Source: Pagrus major
Lineage: Eukaryota; Chordata; Actinopteri; Spariformes; Sparidae
Assembly: GCF_040436345.1 (NCBI RefSeq)
Contig: NC_133235.1
Span: 19,244,660-19,308,659 of the forward strand
Direction: 5' to 3'
DNA length: 64,000 bases
Shown here: one piece after another, positions 12,901 through 24,675 of the stretch
Layout: every line of letters starts with the position of its first letter
Position numbering within the stretch: position 1 is the stretch's first letter
The notes under the pieces: generated by a model
What the model was told of the DNA's origin: nothing
Database searches by the model: none
What the model saw: only the letters and a program-made list of their open reading frames with translations
Position numbers and translations under genes: made by a program

Positions 12901-15350
12901 GGTCGAGGTCAATTAGAGCCAGTTCATAGCAGAGAGTCATCAGCATATTGTTTAAACTTGTCTAATTGAGTCACTGAAATTTCTTACTGCATAAAAAAAC
13001 AGTCCATTAATGCAGCATGAGACATGGTCCAGTTAAATACATTGGGGGTTAAATGGATAATATATGTCACAAATAAACGTTCTTTTGCACTTTATGTCTG
13101 ATTATTACGATGGCGTAATATTTATATATACATATTATATAATAATTATATATACATATTATTTAATTAGAGAATAAAATGTCTACATTTATTGACAGAT
13201 GGTGTCCAGCCCAGGGTACAAGAATCGTTGCCTATAGAGTGTTGTAGTAATCAGTCCTAAACCCGGATATCAGTTAGCATTTTTGCACTTATGGTTCCCT
13301 CATCTCAAAGCCTATTCTGGCTTTTTTTAAGTATTTCAATAAACAAATCACAATCGTCCTGGGCAGCATTCAACACTTGCCCGTGCGAGACCTGGCATCA
13401 AAAGGTTTGTACCATTATTGCCATTTTCAGCTTGTAGGTTGCTACTGTAGCTTGGAGGTTGTTGTTGTTACCTGTTGTAACAGGGTGAGGGGCAGGCGGC
13501 CACTATCAGTGTTTACCAGTGTTTTCCGCACATAGATCTGAGATCGATTAACTGGTGGACAATCCGCCCTCGCTCTACACCTCCCATCCATGTCATCCAG
13601 TACCATGTTGGTTACGATAGTTTCTAACTAATTAATTAATGACAAGCCTGTTCCACACGAGGCTCACCGGCTGTTGAGAAATCGGAATTAGAGGTGTGGT
13701 TTCTGAGGAACTTTATAAAACATACTGCTGACAAAGAAAGTCAGCAAAGCAGACACATACAGGGAGAGAGAAGCAGTTACAATGGCATCTGGATGATTAC
13801 ACAAGAAAAATGCATGAAACGTAACCTTTGTTTCATGGTCTACTGGTTAATATGAATGAATTCTCCGCAGACTGTTTACATTAATTCGCTCCACGGCCAT
13901 GATGTTGAATTTTTTGACATGTTTTACTTCTTTTAGATGTAATCCAATTCAGGTGACAAAGATAATTTGCCTCCCTAAGATCTGATCAGTGAGACGTTGC
14001 TGTCTCCACTCAGCGGTTGTACACACAACATAGGACTAATGGAGCGCACTTGCCTCTGTTTAAGTGTTTCCATATTGCCAGATTGCCTTTAAGTCATACA
14101 TTCTACATTTGACCCTTCTGCCCGGCCAATTCACGTGTCATTAAATTCTGGGAAAGCTTAACGTTCCCTGGCACTAGAACACAGATAAACCAAAATGGCC
14201 CCACTCTTTTTGTGAGCATGCTGCCAGAATATCAATGTGATTTGGATGATTTATTGACTTTTCTATGCTTCCAGCGCAGTTGTTTATGGAGTCCTTAGAG
14301 TATTTCTCATATTCATGTATTCTTCTTTCAGTATCCACAGCGGGTGTGGAGGTATTGACATACTGTAAGGCTGTAAATCCAGATAAAAAGCAAGACAGCC
14401 AATTAGTCCTGAGTGATGTACCGATGGACACAGGAGTGACAATTAGGAGAAAACAGCTTTAAAAATGTCTTGCATTTCGTTACTAGTAGCTGCTATAGTA
14501 AACATTTCATTTAAATGATGTTTTGCCTCAGGACAGCTCCTGGCAGAACACTCTATCTTGAGCCCTAATGGAAGGCATTAAAGAGAAATTAAGAGGCCAC
14601 ATGGACGCACACTTACTTGATCTCCCTGCTAGCCAGGGACTCTGGTCTTTACCCTCTCTGCTTAGATGAAACTTCAAAGGAGGGGACGTCAGCGTGAGTA
14701 GCATGAAGCCATAACTGGGAACAGAATGAAACGGAGCCGAGCTGTTCCTACAGCAGCTTGTTGTGCATCTGTATATGTTTCACTCTTTATTTTTTCACTG
14801 CGCGGGAGTTTATTTGATGAACTGACACACTGAAAACGATTTCTTTGCCAGGAGCAGATGGTGCTGAGCTGAAGCAAGATGATCTCAATACACAAGGCCC
14901 TTATGTAGCATAACTCAGCCGTCACAGTCGCTAACTGTTGAGGAAAAATAATTTGAATTAGTCCCAAAAACTCACGCAGATACAGTGAATACCAGGACAG
15001 AACAGTATCTGTGAGCAGTGCACAAATGCTTTTCCACAAGCAGGGGCTGGGACTAGCACGCACTTGACCCTCCTTAAGCCCTTATAACTGCATTCGCTTG
15101 TTTGTCAAATTGACAATTCGTGCACACAGAGCAGAAATGTCAGGATGGTTCTGTGCGCTCGCATCACACACACACGCCTGTTTTTTATGTGCATGGGTTT
15201 TGAGACTTATTAACTGCCATAAAAGATCAACATCAAAGATATGATTATACAATCTGCAATACATTTATCCTGCAAACTACATGCAGAGTAGAAACTGGGG
15301 CTCAGGTTTATTCTGATGAAAATGACAAGGCACGTTTACTGCAAATCATC
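6920..15350. other. Intergenic, regulatory-looking islands
   Basis: No supported gene. Several stretches have balanced composition and dense AP-1, homeobox or MEIS-like words, unlike the surrounding simple AT-rich sequence: about 8340-8510, 9250-9460 (contains TGACTCA and TGTGACATGG), 12000-12420, 12540-13000, 14170-14470 and 14560-15080. They resemble conserved noncoding elements, but conservation cannot be tested here. Part of 13120-13165 is a short AT-rich tandem duplication. Fragments near 10620-10870 and 13330-13560 share words with one another and may be old repeats. Confidence 0.35.
7690..8180. repeat. Fish dispersed repeat (GTACTTGTACTTTT family)
   Basis: Contains GTACTTGTACTTTTGGTA, AATACTTCTATACTTAAAA and, further on, TACTTAAGTAAATAAGTA. 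These words typify a very common fish interspersed repeat built from 'tacttttactt/aagtaaaagta' motifs. The copy is diverged and broken by unrelated sequence. A second copy lies in intron 1 of ift22. Confidence 0.45.
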
Positions 15351-15364
15351 CTCATAGAGGTGTA

Positions 15365-15480
15365 CTGGAAAATGTTCCACCTTAAAAGATGCCGGTAGTC
15401 TTTATGAATTTTACAGCTCACTAACATTAACTAGTAACGATGAAAGGGTAGCGAAACATCGTTTCATTTTTTGGATAACT
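15365..15480. repeat. Dispersed repeat R1, copy 1
   Basis: CCACCTTAAAAGATGC, then AGTCTTT-TGAATT, GCTAACATTAACTA-like and GATGAAAGGGTAGC...AAACATC follow in the same order as at 41194-41310. The family is not one I can name. It is adjacent to, and may be part of, the larger repeat R2 whose other copies are at 29690-30300 and 43120-43780. Confidence 0.6.
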
Positions 15481-15559
15481 TAAAAAAAACAAAACATGAA
15501 CAGCGTTCTCCTCTGTAAAAGTCCCTTGTTTGTTTTACCAATACGTCCATGACAACTGC

Positions 15560-15700
15560 CTCCTTATGTGTACTTTGTTGTTTTTGATACCAAGACACCT
15601 CACTTCCCCAATTACTACGGCCAGGGGAGGTTGCCACCTAACAAAAAACATAAACATGGGTCGTAATAAGCTGTTTTCATAGTCCTTTTTCTGATGAGGA
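15560..15700. repeat. Dispersed repeat R2, partial copy
   Basis: The block with ATGGGTCGTAATAAGCTG, TTTTCATAGTC and TTTTTCTGATGAGGAC is nearly the same as 29908-29967 (ATGGGTCGTGATAAACTG ... TTTTTCTGATGAGGAC). Upstream words also correspond (cctcctt..., ...ttgccacctaacaaaaaacataaa versus gtgccgccaaacaagaaacacaaa). The class is unknown. Confidence 0.6.
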
Positions 15701-15737
15701 CAGGCTGGTTTACAGGCAATAACATTACAGAATACAG

Positions 15738-16010
15738 TTATGCTGCATTCCAGACAATGTCGGATTTCCCCAGTTGAAACTTCTGACATCCGACTCAAAG
15801 CTTTCCAGGTGCTAGTCGACCAAAAGTGAACAAAAAACTTGGCCAACCGTAACAAAATGATGTCTCTACACACAATTGAACCCTCTGCAGTGCAGCTTCT
15901 GTGTGACATCAGACAACTGGGAATTCCAACCTTGAGTGGCGTTCAACTGTACTTTCCCTAGTAGGAGGTCGGAAATGTTTAAGTTCCAAGTTGTCTGGAA
16001 GGCAGCATAA
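15738..16010. mobile_element. MITE with 20-bp terminal inverted repeats
   Basis: The left end is TTATGCTGCATTCCAGACAA. The right end, read on the minus strand, is TTATGCTGCCTTCCAGACAA, so the arms differ at one base in 20. The internal sequence has the CGGATTTCC / GGTCGGAAATG pattern seen in a common fish MITE of the 'ctgcgttccagacaact' type. It has no coding capacity. The superfamily (perhaps PIF/Harbinger with a TTA-type target) is a guess. Confidence 0.8.
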
Positions 16011-19000
16011 GTTCTCATGCCGTTTCATTCATGCGTCGAACAATGTTTAGTTACATTTTCATCAGTATTATACATACTGTCATTTTTTAAAATTTGGATG
16101 ATCAGGGGTTAACACCTGCCTCGTTCACTTCGTCAGTGTAACAGTACACTGGTTTATGACCTGATGCTGACATGCTTTTCTGTATTCCCTGTAAAATCTT
16201 AATTAAAAGGCATGATATGACATGAGCACAGGTAAAATTGAAAGACTTGAAAGTGCAGTGCTTGAAAGACAATATGTAACTAAATCCGTCAGGAGAGAAA
16301 AATCCACGAAAACAACAAAAACTGTGCTTCATAGCAACATGGAAGGGGAATTTATATACATATTAAAAGCAGATTTATCTGACTATTCGACCACGGAGAA
16401 AAAAATATTTATGTATTTATTTTTTGGTTTTGCAAGTGCAGCTGTGATCTCATTGGATACTCTCATTTCTCAAATGTTTTTCATTATCTTTTAGTGTTTT
16501 TACCAAATTAAATTGTTTGCAACATATGGCTCATGATTCATGGAATTTGTAGCATGTGACAAACATTTCATGACCGTCCTTATCAGTGTCTCCATAACAA
16601 TAATTATTTCCTGAGGCTATTTATGTTTTCTTGAAGAACTGAAGACAAAGTCGTGACAAATTATTCCATCATGTGGCCAATGTGATCAATGTCTTTTATA
16701 ACGTAAAATAATAATAATAAAAAAATAATAAAATAATAAAACATAATTACTTCATCCTTGTGGAATTGCGTGCTTTCATTTAACATTTCTATTTGCATCA
16801 ATGTCTCTTTGAACAGCTTCAGTTCTTTTCTTGTAAAATATTATTTGTGTTTTTAATCATACTACATCTTTTCTTAATTTCACAAAAGTGATGCCTAAAA
16901 AATTCAAATTATTTTCACTGGATCATTATTCAAGTAATGATGCTTGTTCTGCAGCCTGGTTCAGTCCTCTTGTGGTTCATGATTGCTTCTGTGACTCTTG
17001 GCCTTGATCTTCCCAAAGATTGAGTCTGCGCTAACAGCTCAATCAGCCCCATCTTGAAAAACAAGAATAAACCACATCATATTCCTCCCATTAAAGGAGT
17101 GTGCCTTACAGTCGGTCAAGTGCCAAGCAGTAGTTTCTTTTATGCTCTCGGTGCCCATGTACCCAAACTTGTTTGAACAATTTTAGGTGGAGCCGTTTGA
17201 CCAAGAAGCTTTTGATCACATTTGTTTCATGGTGAAACATTGGCGGCTTATTTTGACCTTGCAAAGACATGTAAGCAAGTTTTGTAAGTCCCAGGAAGAA
17301 AGTACAATATGAGTGTCCACTTCCTTCATAACAACACGCAGAAGCAAACACCCGTCCCTTCCAAAAATGTTCAAAACAAAAAAAACGGTCTTTAGATATC
17401 ACAATGCTATCGTTAAGGTTTGGTAAAGTCACCAACTCGGTTAGGTTTAGTGAAAGATTATTCTTTGAGTTAATATAAGCCCTTAGGCATTTATGTTATG
17501 GTAAAATGACCACTACAGGTGTGTGGTGATATCTGTATTTGCAGAGACCCTGCCCTCTGCCAGCATTTTCTCATTATTTTGCTGTGTTTGGGACGTTTCT
17601 GGGTGTCAGCAATTCTAGAGAAAAATAGCTGATGCTTGACTCTCATTCCGAGTCAATAACACAATTGGTGGTTAGCCAACCAACACGCTTTGGGATAGCA
17701 AGCCATCAACTCAGAGTGTTGACATTTGACAACCTGGGAATGAGTCTCCACAATCAACTAAAGAATCACTTAGCCTAATGCATCTCTGAAGGGTGTGTTC
17801 AAATACAACAGTGACAAATCCTGCACAGTGTGCCGTTAAGGAAGTTGACTCTCAGCGGCCATCTCCTTTTAAGTTACAAACATCCAGCAAACCATTACAC
17901 TGCAGACATCCTGCTCATCGCACAAGCTGCTCTGAATGATTCAGCATAAATACAGCGATTGCATGACAGTAGTTTTCTACTTAGTTGAGTAAAATAAAGT
18001 TAGAGTTGCCTATGTAAATGAAAGGAGGTAGGGTAAATGAAAGGCCTAACCTGTGTGTAATAACACCCAAACGTTTCACCTACTTATAGGCTTATGTTAA
18101 TTTTCTGTGATGAAAACTCCCTCCCATCCCTCTCCTGTCAGCCAGTCTGTAAGATAATTTTTAACACTGAAAGGTTGAGTGAATGACCACCACAGCACGT
18201 GTGTCAACTTGTAACTGAGAGGGAATTAAATTGTGAAATTGTGAACATGATGCTAAATAAAGTTGGTTGTGTAATGCTATAATCTCCTATCAAACCACAT
18301 GAAAGAGGTTTTGAACCCATTCGACGCCACATGTGTTCTAGTAAATACTTCCCCGCAACCGGAGCACGACACTCATGTTTCATTTTGGCTTTTACGTAAT
18401 TCTGGGTAAAATTAGTTGCAAAACAACTTTAATTGTTGTTACAAAGGCACAATTGTAGTTGGTCATGGGCACCAGGTGCTGATGCAGAAAAGGAAAAAAC
18501 AGAACAAAACATCAACAAGATGAAGAGAAACCCAAACCAGTCAGGCATTTTTTCTCAGGCAAACACAGATGATGCATTTTGATTTAAAAAATGCATTAGA
18601 GTAAAGACTAATAAGCTCCCAGGACAAGCCCTGAGGCTGCTTCGTTTGAAATTGAACAAAATACAAAAAAGGCGCTATTGGATCAGGTTGTACTGCATTT
18701 GTATTACTCTCCAGCAACAGACAGACGTCAGTAATGTTTTGTGGGCCGGGCTCAGTCATGGCAGCACAGAGCGACAGAGAAAGAAACGAGGAAAGAGCAC
18801 GAGAGGCAGCGACGGGATCCCTTCTCTTCCTCCGAGAGGAGTGACATTTGGAACAAAGAGCCCAGTTATGCGAGCAGCTCTGTCTGGGACAGGCAGACTG
18901 ACAGAGGCAGAATACTCCCGGCCCGCCAAATCAACCGCCCACGTAGGGTGGGGTCACTCTGGGATGACTCATTCATACACACACAGGGAAACAGGAACAC

Positions 19001-20390
19001 ACACACACAAAGTGTACACTGTTCAAACCCAAAACTTCCTTAAAAACATCAGTCCTGTGAGGCCGAGCGTTGCAACTGTGCAAGGAAATGTTAAATGGAA
19101 ACGTCAAAGGAAATAAATATCTTGTCCTTTCTAGCAGCACTCGGTTTTGTCTGCGGCACAGGTGAAAGTTGTCCTGCTGGGATTGCCTGTCTGGCACGTC
19201 TTTCTCTTGTCACTGATAGTGTGTGCGTAGGCAGCCTTTGTTTTCACTTGCCATCTGGGCAACCTGCCAGACCAAATAAGACTTATATAGTTTGTTTCAA
19301 GAGCTCTCCTTTCTGAGATAGCATTTTACTCGGTTCCTTGGAAAGGCTTTGTCAATATTTCAGCAACCATTTAGTCACAGTAAATTATGCCGGCCAGACA
19401 AATAAACACCATTTACTGCAGTTTGTGTGGTGTTGCGATCACTGATGGAGGTCAGCTTTCTGCATCTTCGCCTGGAAAGAAAATGAAAAACATTTCTTTG
19501 TGTCTCTCTATGCGTCATGAGCTTTGTAAGAGGGAAATGATGAGATTTGGCATATACGTTGCTGCCGTTTGCTGTGCTGTTAATGTTAATTTGATAACTT
19601 CGATAGAGCTGGCTGTTCCCTAGCAACATAATATTTGGCCATAAATAGAGACTAATGGACAAACATCGCCCGGCTTGGCTACCTTCCAAACATCACCTCT
19701 GGTTTCGATGGACACTTTTATGAATGATTACGCCTCAAATGCTGCAAGTATGAACTTTGCCATAATTGTGTTGTTAACATGAGTCAGAGGGACTCCCTCC
19801 CTCTTAAAAGATGTATTAAACACCGGAGGAAAGGGGCTGTTTGTTTTCACACCTTAGCTACAAAGTGATCAGTCTGGAGTCTTCGTTGTTCGGTCTGAAA
19901 AAATGCTTCGTTTATCTTTGGGGCATGAGATTTTTGTTATATTTCTGTTTTTGCTTTGATTTAACACTCAGTAAGCAAAGAATAATGGATTTTTAAATCC
20001 TGAGCTTCCCCGAGGACATAACACATCTACAAAAAGTCAAAGATAACTCAGTAAATCCGAGACTTATTTCCATTGTGGCCACTGATGTAATGCTAGAAAG
20101 TATGCAGAAGTTACTGTGTGGCATCATACTGCAAATAAACCAGCAGTCAAGTAATTTGAATTTCTCTTCTATGTGCTGATTACTTGTTATTTTAGATAAC
20201 ACAGAACCTAAAGGCACAGTACTGAACCTCTGCAAGAACAATAAAGGTGGATACTATATAGTTGAGGTTTCTTATTTTTACAGTATATTTTGTAACACCA
20301 GATTATTTCTATGTGTTAATGCGCTGTTGGAATCTTCAGAAAAATTCACATAAATGCCCTCTCAAGTCAGAAAACAGTTTGGGAGTGCTT
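16011..20390. other. Intergenic, no gene recognised
   Basis: AT-rich, with an (AAT)n-like tract at about 16706-16741. The stretch 17390-17480 carries GGTTAGGTTTAGTGAAA, a diverged piece of the GGTTAGGTTTAGG-type repeat seen elsewhere in the window. The segment 18720-18990 is more GC-balanced and has several AP-1-like words (GGATGACTCA) plus a frame starting at 18758 that stops within 30 codons; it may be regulatory. No exon chain was found. Confidence 0.45.
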
Positions 20391-20391
20391 C

Positions 20392-20700
20392 ACAGTGGCA
20401 TAGTGGTCCACACCAATCCCGCTGGGGCAGGGCCTTTCTTTGAGGAGTTTGCATGTTCTCCCCATGCTTGCGTGGGTTTACTCCGGGTTCTCCGGTTTCC
20501 CCCACCATCAAACATATGTACATTAGGTTGATTCTCCAGTCAGTGTCCCTGACCAAAGCATTGGCTAAGATCTGGAGTTGGTCCCCGGGCGCGTACACAT
20601 GCTGCCCACTGCTCCCTTGGGGATGGGTTAAATGCAGAGTATCAATTTCACCTTGTTGTACATTGTATGATATGTGTGATCAGATAAAGATTCTTCTTCT
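20392..20700 (+). repeat. High-copy fish interspersed repeat
   Basis: Contains GGGCAGGGCCTTTCTTTGAG, GAGTTTGCATGTTCTCCCC, TGCGTGGGTTTACTCCGGGT, CGGTTTCCCCCACCATCAAA and CATTAGGTTGATTCTCCAGT, then GATGGGTTAAATGCAGAG and a TTCTTCTTCT end. This ordered set of words is characteristic of a very abundant fish repeat. The copy is near full length but diverged. Its exact class is not asserted. Confidence 0.8.
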
Positions 20701-22055
20701 AACATGCTCAGAAATGCTCAAACATGTTAGAAATTTACACATTTTATGGGTTTCAGCCATGGGCGTGGCAAAATGGCTTGCTTGTTCCCCCTAAAAAACA
20801 CTTTTACCTACATGTATGAAATTCTGTACACGTTTATCACACCAAGATCTACAAAAAAGTCTCTCGGCGCCATAACCTAAAGGAATTCGACCATTTTGAG
20901 TTTAATTTTAGGGATTACACTTGTACTTAAACAAACTCCTCCAAGAGCTTTAACTATCAAATTAAATTATAAATTAATTCTTCAAGATGTACGTGACCTT
21001 CTTTCGGAACAAATAGGCTTGTGGCTGAGAGCCACAGACAGGGAAGGGAAATCAGACAATACTATACTTTTTTATGGGATTTATTTAAAAATATAGAACA
21101 CACCAACTTTATCCCTTTAGGGGAAAAGTCCTTTAAGATGGATTGTTTCAAACACATGGACTCGACCTCCAGGAAACTAATTGTTCCATGTGAGTTTTGA
21201 TGACTTTAATCCATGGCTGTGTGAGGCTGAGCGAGAGCTATTTCAAAGGTGGAACGTGGCACTTACACTGCCAGGAATAGGAGTTTGATTCACGCCAAGC
21301 CATACTTTGCACTCATTGTAAAACCCCTTTGGATGAAAGCGTCCTCCATAGGGCCTTATGTTATGTTATAATAAAGTGAGATCAAATAAACGGCAGGGGC
21401 AGAAGAATCGCTCTGGGATCGCACGTGTTTGGTTAACGCCAAACAGATGTAGGCATACTGTATGATTACTGCATTATAGCATGGATTGTATACCCACTCA
21501 GACAGGAAAGAGATGGCAGCTGTTAGCCATCAGCGTGGAGGCGCAGCCAGACCCAAACTATAGGCCGCAGCCGTGCCTACTCAAACACACATGAGCGTAT
21601 GCACATGTTCGCAAATGTACACGCCATGCAGCCGGATGTGCGGACACGGAGGAGCGTGTGGAGGCACGAACACACACAAACACACTGACAAACTAATCCC
21701 TTTTATCTCAGTAATCCGATGTTTAACGTCAGGGCCCACCGTACGCCTACCGCCATCTTAAAAAGTACAGAGAGCTTCTGCCAAATAACATAAACATCCT
21801 GAAATGACCGCTGCGCTGCGTCATAATTTTCTTTTCATTACAGAGCCTACTGCCCGGTTATTTCAAGGCTCCGGGTGACCCTGAAAACAGAAGTTTCCTC
21901 ACTCCTCCTCTCTTGTTATTTAAGGAAAACTTCAGTGTTTCCTTATTTGCCCTCTCTCTGTCTGTGTGTGTATGTCTCTCTCTCTCTCTCTCTCTCACTG
22001 GGTGTGGTTTGCAAGAGGCAAACTTGTGTGAATGATGTGGACTCTCTATAGTCAT
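20700..22055. other. Intergenic, no gene recognised
   Basis: Includes a 66-codon open frame (20896-21096) rich in Leu and charged residues that could be a LINE remnant, but no reverse-transcriptase motif is visible. A (CT)n tract spans 21975-21996. The stretch 21570-21690 is rich in CACA and CATG words. Nothing else supported. Confidence 0.45.
21975..21996. repeat. (CT)n microsatellite
   Basis: Eleven TC units in a row, flanked by GTGTGTGTATG on the left and ACTGGGTGTGG on the right. It lies about 60-80 bases upstream of the candidate first exon near 22060 and could be part of its promoter. Confidence 0.95.
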
Positions 22056-22059
22056 AGCT

Positions 22060-22335
22060 TTGACTCAGTCCACACCCTTGAACTTAAAGAGGAGTCGGGA
22101 GGAGGTGGAGCAAAGCTTGGAGCTCGGAGGCTTTTGCATGCAACATGTACGTACGCTGTGACCTGTGTTGTCTCTGTGCTGCACTCTGTGACTTTTGGAT
22201 CTCGTCAGTTTGAGCGTGTAGAGGCATCAGGGGGTTTTTTGTGTTTTTTTTTCCCTTCTTCTTTTTTCTTTAACTTTCTCTACTCCGACCGTGTGTGAGT
22301 TTGAGAGCAGTTTCTGCTTCAGTAAAGTTTCAGAG
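22060..22335 (+). other. Candidate noncoding first exon
   Basis: The stretch is more GC-balanced than its surroundings, has a long T/C-rich segment (22231-22283) and ends in TTTCAGAG|GTGAGTC, a near-ideal donor (GT at 22336-22337). Upstream lie TGACTCA and a (CT)n tract. No long frame crosses it, as expected for a 5' leader. A possible downstream exon starts after the acceptor at 27917-27918. There is no family clue to the gene, and the start coordinate is approximate. Confidence 0.25.
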
Positions 22336-24639
22336 GTGAGTCAAGTTTGCATGCAGTGGCTGTTGTAAAGGTGAAAATGAAAGAGTCGAGGGAGAAGGGA
22401 GGTTAATGATGTGTTCAGGAGAGTCGTGCTGATTTAAAGTTGTCTTTATGTGAACTTTATTTAGTGAAGTTTCAAAAAGTTTGTACATTACTGTCACTTG
22501 ATATTTTCTTCTTCATTTGAGATAAATAATGAAGATTTTCTCTCTAGACTCCTCAAAATTAATTAAGCGAGAGGAGATTAAATGTTTAACAACCTGACAA
22601 CCACGATGTGTCTGCACTTTTATTGATTTAATTTCGTATTTTGTTTGTTGGTTGCTAATTTCACGAGGAAATGCGTTGCGTGCGACTGTCTTGTGAGAGA
22701 TCGGGGCTTGATTTAACTCTTTATGCTGGAAAAATCAGTTTTTCAAATATTTTACTTTGTAATCATTTCTCCACTTCTGAACTCAATTTGTCATCAGACT
22801 GCTTAGATAATCTGTAGTTTTTGAGCCTATATGAACTCAGAACCAGCTATGAATGCTAAAAAGCGCGTGAGCGAGGCCCATTTTGATGATTGCGACTATA
22901 TGAGTAAATATTAATTAGACGGTTGGTGTACGTGGCACGCTTCAGATTGTTAAAGTCTCTGCTCAGTGTCTTTTTGCCAAACCTGGAAGAGTTTCCATTG
23001 TCTTGCACTGATGGGAGCACAATTGGCTTCTCCATTCATAATTTCTTTGGCCATCTTCGTGAATAAAAGTCTCGTTTTTCCATTCATCAGAATCTGCTGC
23101 TGTTTTGTGTTCACTGTCACTAACTCTAACGCTAATTGGAGCAACGTGTTTTTTCAGAGGTGATTCGCTTAATTCTGAAGTTGAGCAGAAAACTGACAAA
23201 CAGAATATGAAACTCAGACCATGTGGCCCCTCTTGCCTCACTTTCTCTCTTTTTCTTTCTCGCTCTGTCTTCCTTCCTCCCTCCATATACGTTAAGAGTT
23301 GGCACAGAAGGAGGAAGTAGCCAGTCTTTTCCACCTGACATCACTTAGCCACTACACACACACTCGAGTACACACAATGGTCTCCCCCAGTTCAACGCTG
23401 CCCGGTTGGCTTTACTGGTCTGTCTGCGTTTCCTCAGCGAGCAGTAAAAATCAAACTGATACTGTCCAGAAAACCGGAGTAACACACCAAAGTCTGACTG
23501 AAAAAACACACCTGCCTCGGCCTATATGACAGGGGGAGTGTGTTGAAGCAGGCCAGAGTTGGTTTACTTTCTTGACAAACTCAGCACTGAACAAAGGACT
23601 GGTAGGACCAGTAGCAAACCGTCACTGTGACAAATTGCTGTTTATATGAAATACGTTGTAAGGTGACGTCCCTTTTGAAAGCGTCCACAGCTTTCTTTGC
23701 TTTGTTTTGTAGTGTTTGTCACATTTCATTTTCGTTTCTTTTTTTTTTGGGCCTGAAATGCCCTTTTTATCCCGATTTCACGGCCAGCATAGTAATCACA
23801 ATCGTATGTTAAATAAACTAAAATATCTAAATCTACTTCACTGTTTTGCCGCAGCAGCAAGGGAAAAACACAACAGAATAATACTCGGGTTTTGTGCAAT
23901 TTGTGTGCAGCTTGCTGTTCTGTAAAACTGCTTTACATCAGCTTTGGGTCTAATAAAATCACACATCAGTGGAGGTGTAGTGAGACAGTGTCCAGGCCTT
24001 GCTGATTTAATTTCATTGAGCCTGATATTTAATGTGCACAGTGGAAAACCAGGAAAAACGCTCCCAAAATCAAACATGTCACAAGGCTTCTTTTTACGGA
24101 TTATCGTGTTTATAAACACTGGTTTGAACATTGTAAACATGTGTGATCATTTTGAAAATAAAAAGGGGAAAAAAAAGGCTTTTTAGATTTTTATAATCCA
24201 ACAACAATTTGATTGGAGGGGAGGGGAATCCAGATTCAGTGTTGTGTTTGAAAAAATGTCATTGTGTCATTTACGTCAGCAAGGACGAGTCAGGGAAAGA
24301 AGAAATGGAGAGCGAGGAAGAAGGCTAAGTGACACACTGACACAGACTGAGAAATGAGACAGAGAGGTGAGCTAAGAGACAGAAAGCTGAGAATCAAAGA
24401 TCCAAGGCTGAAAGCAAAATAGCAGTGGAAAAAAATGGAGGAAAACAAAGATGAAAGGCTAATTTCTAGGCGGCAGTTGAGTGTTGGAAGAGTGTGAGAG
24501 GATTTGTTCTCCTCAGTTTTGTTTACAGGAAGTTCTTTTAAAGTCCCACAGATGGCTGCATTCACAGAAAGGCTTTTTATTGCATTTTTCAGAGGCCCAT
24601 AAACTGCCTATACCTTCATTTATGTGTGGGAAACTATGA

Positions 24640-24640
<1 letters not shown>

Positions 24641-24674
<34 letters not shown>
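24641..24674. repeat. (TGC)n trinucleotide repeat
   Basis: Eleven TGC units plus one T in an otherwise noncoding stretch. It gives a poly-Ala or poly-Ser run in short frames on either strand, but those frames have no splice or family support, so it is treated as a microsatellite. Confidence 0.95.

Positions 24675-24675
<1 letters not shown>

Noticed and set aside
18646-19116. 156-codon plus-strand open frame with a basic, Ser/Arg-rich product
   Set aside because: It passes through a CACA-rich simple stretch, has low-complexity composition and no motif. A competing frame in the same region is also open.
20896-21096. Possible LINE open-reading-frame remnant
   Set aside because: The translated segment is helical and charged but lacks any reverse-transcriptase or endonuclease motif; too short to call.
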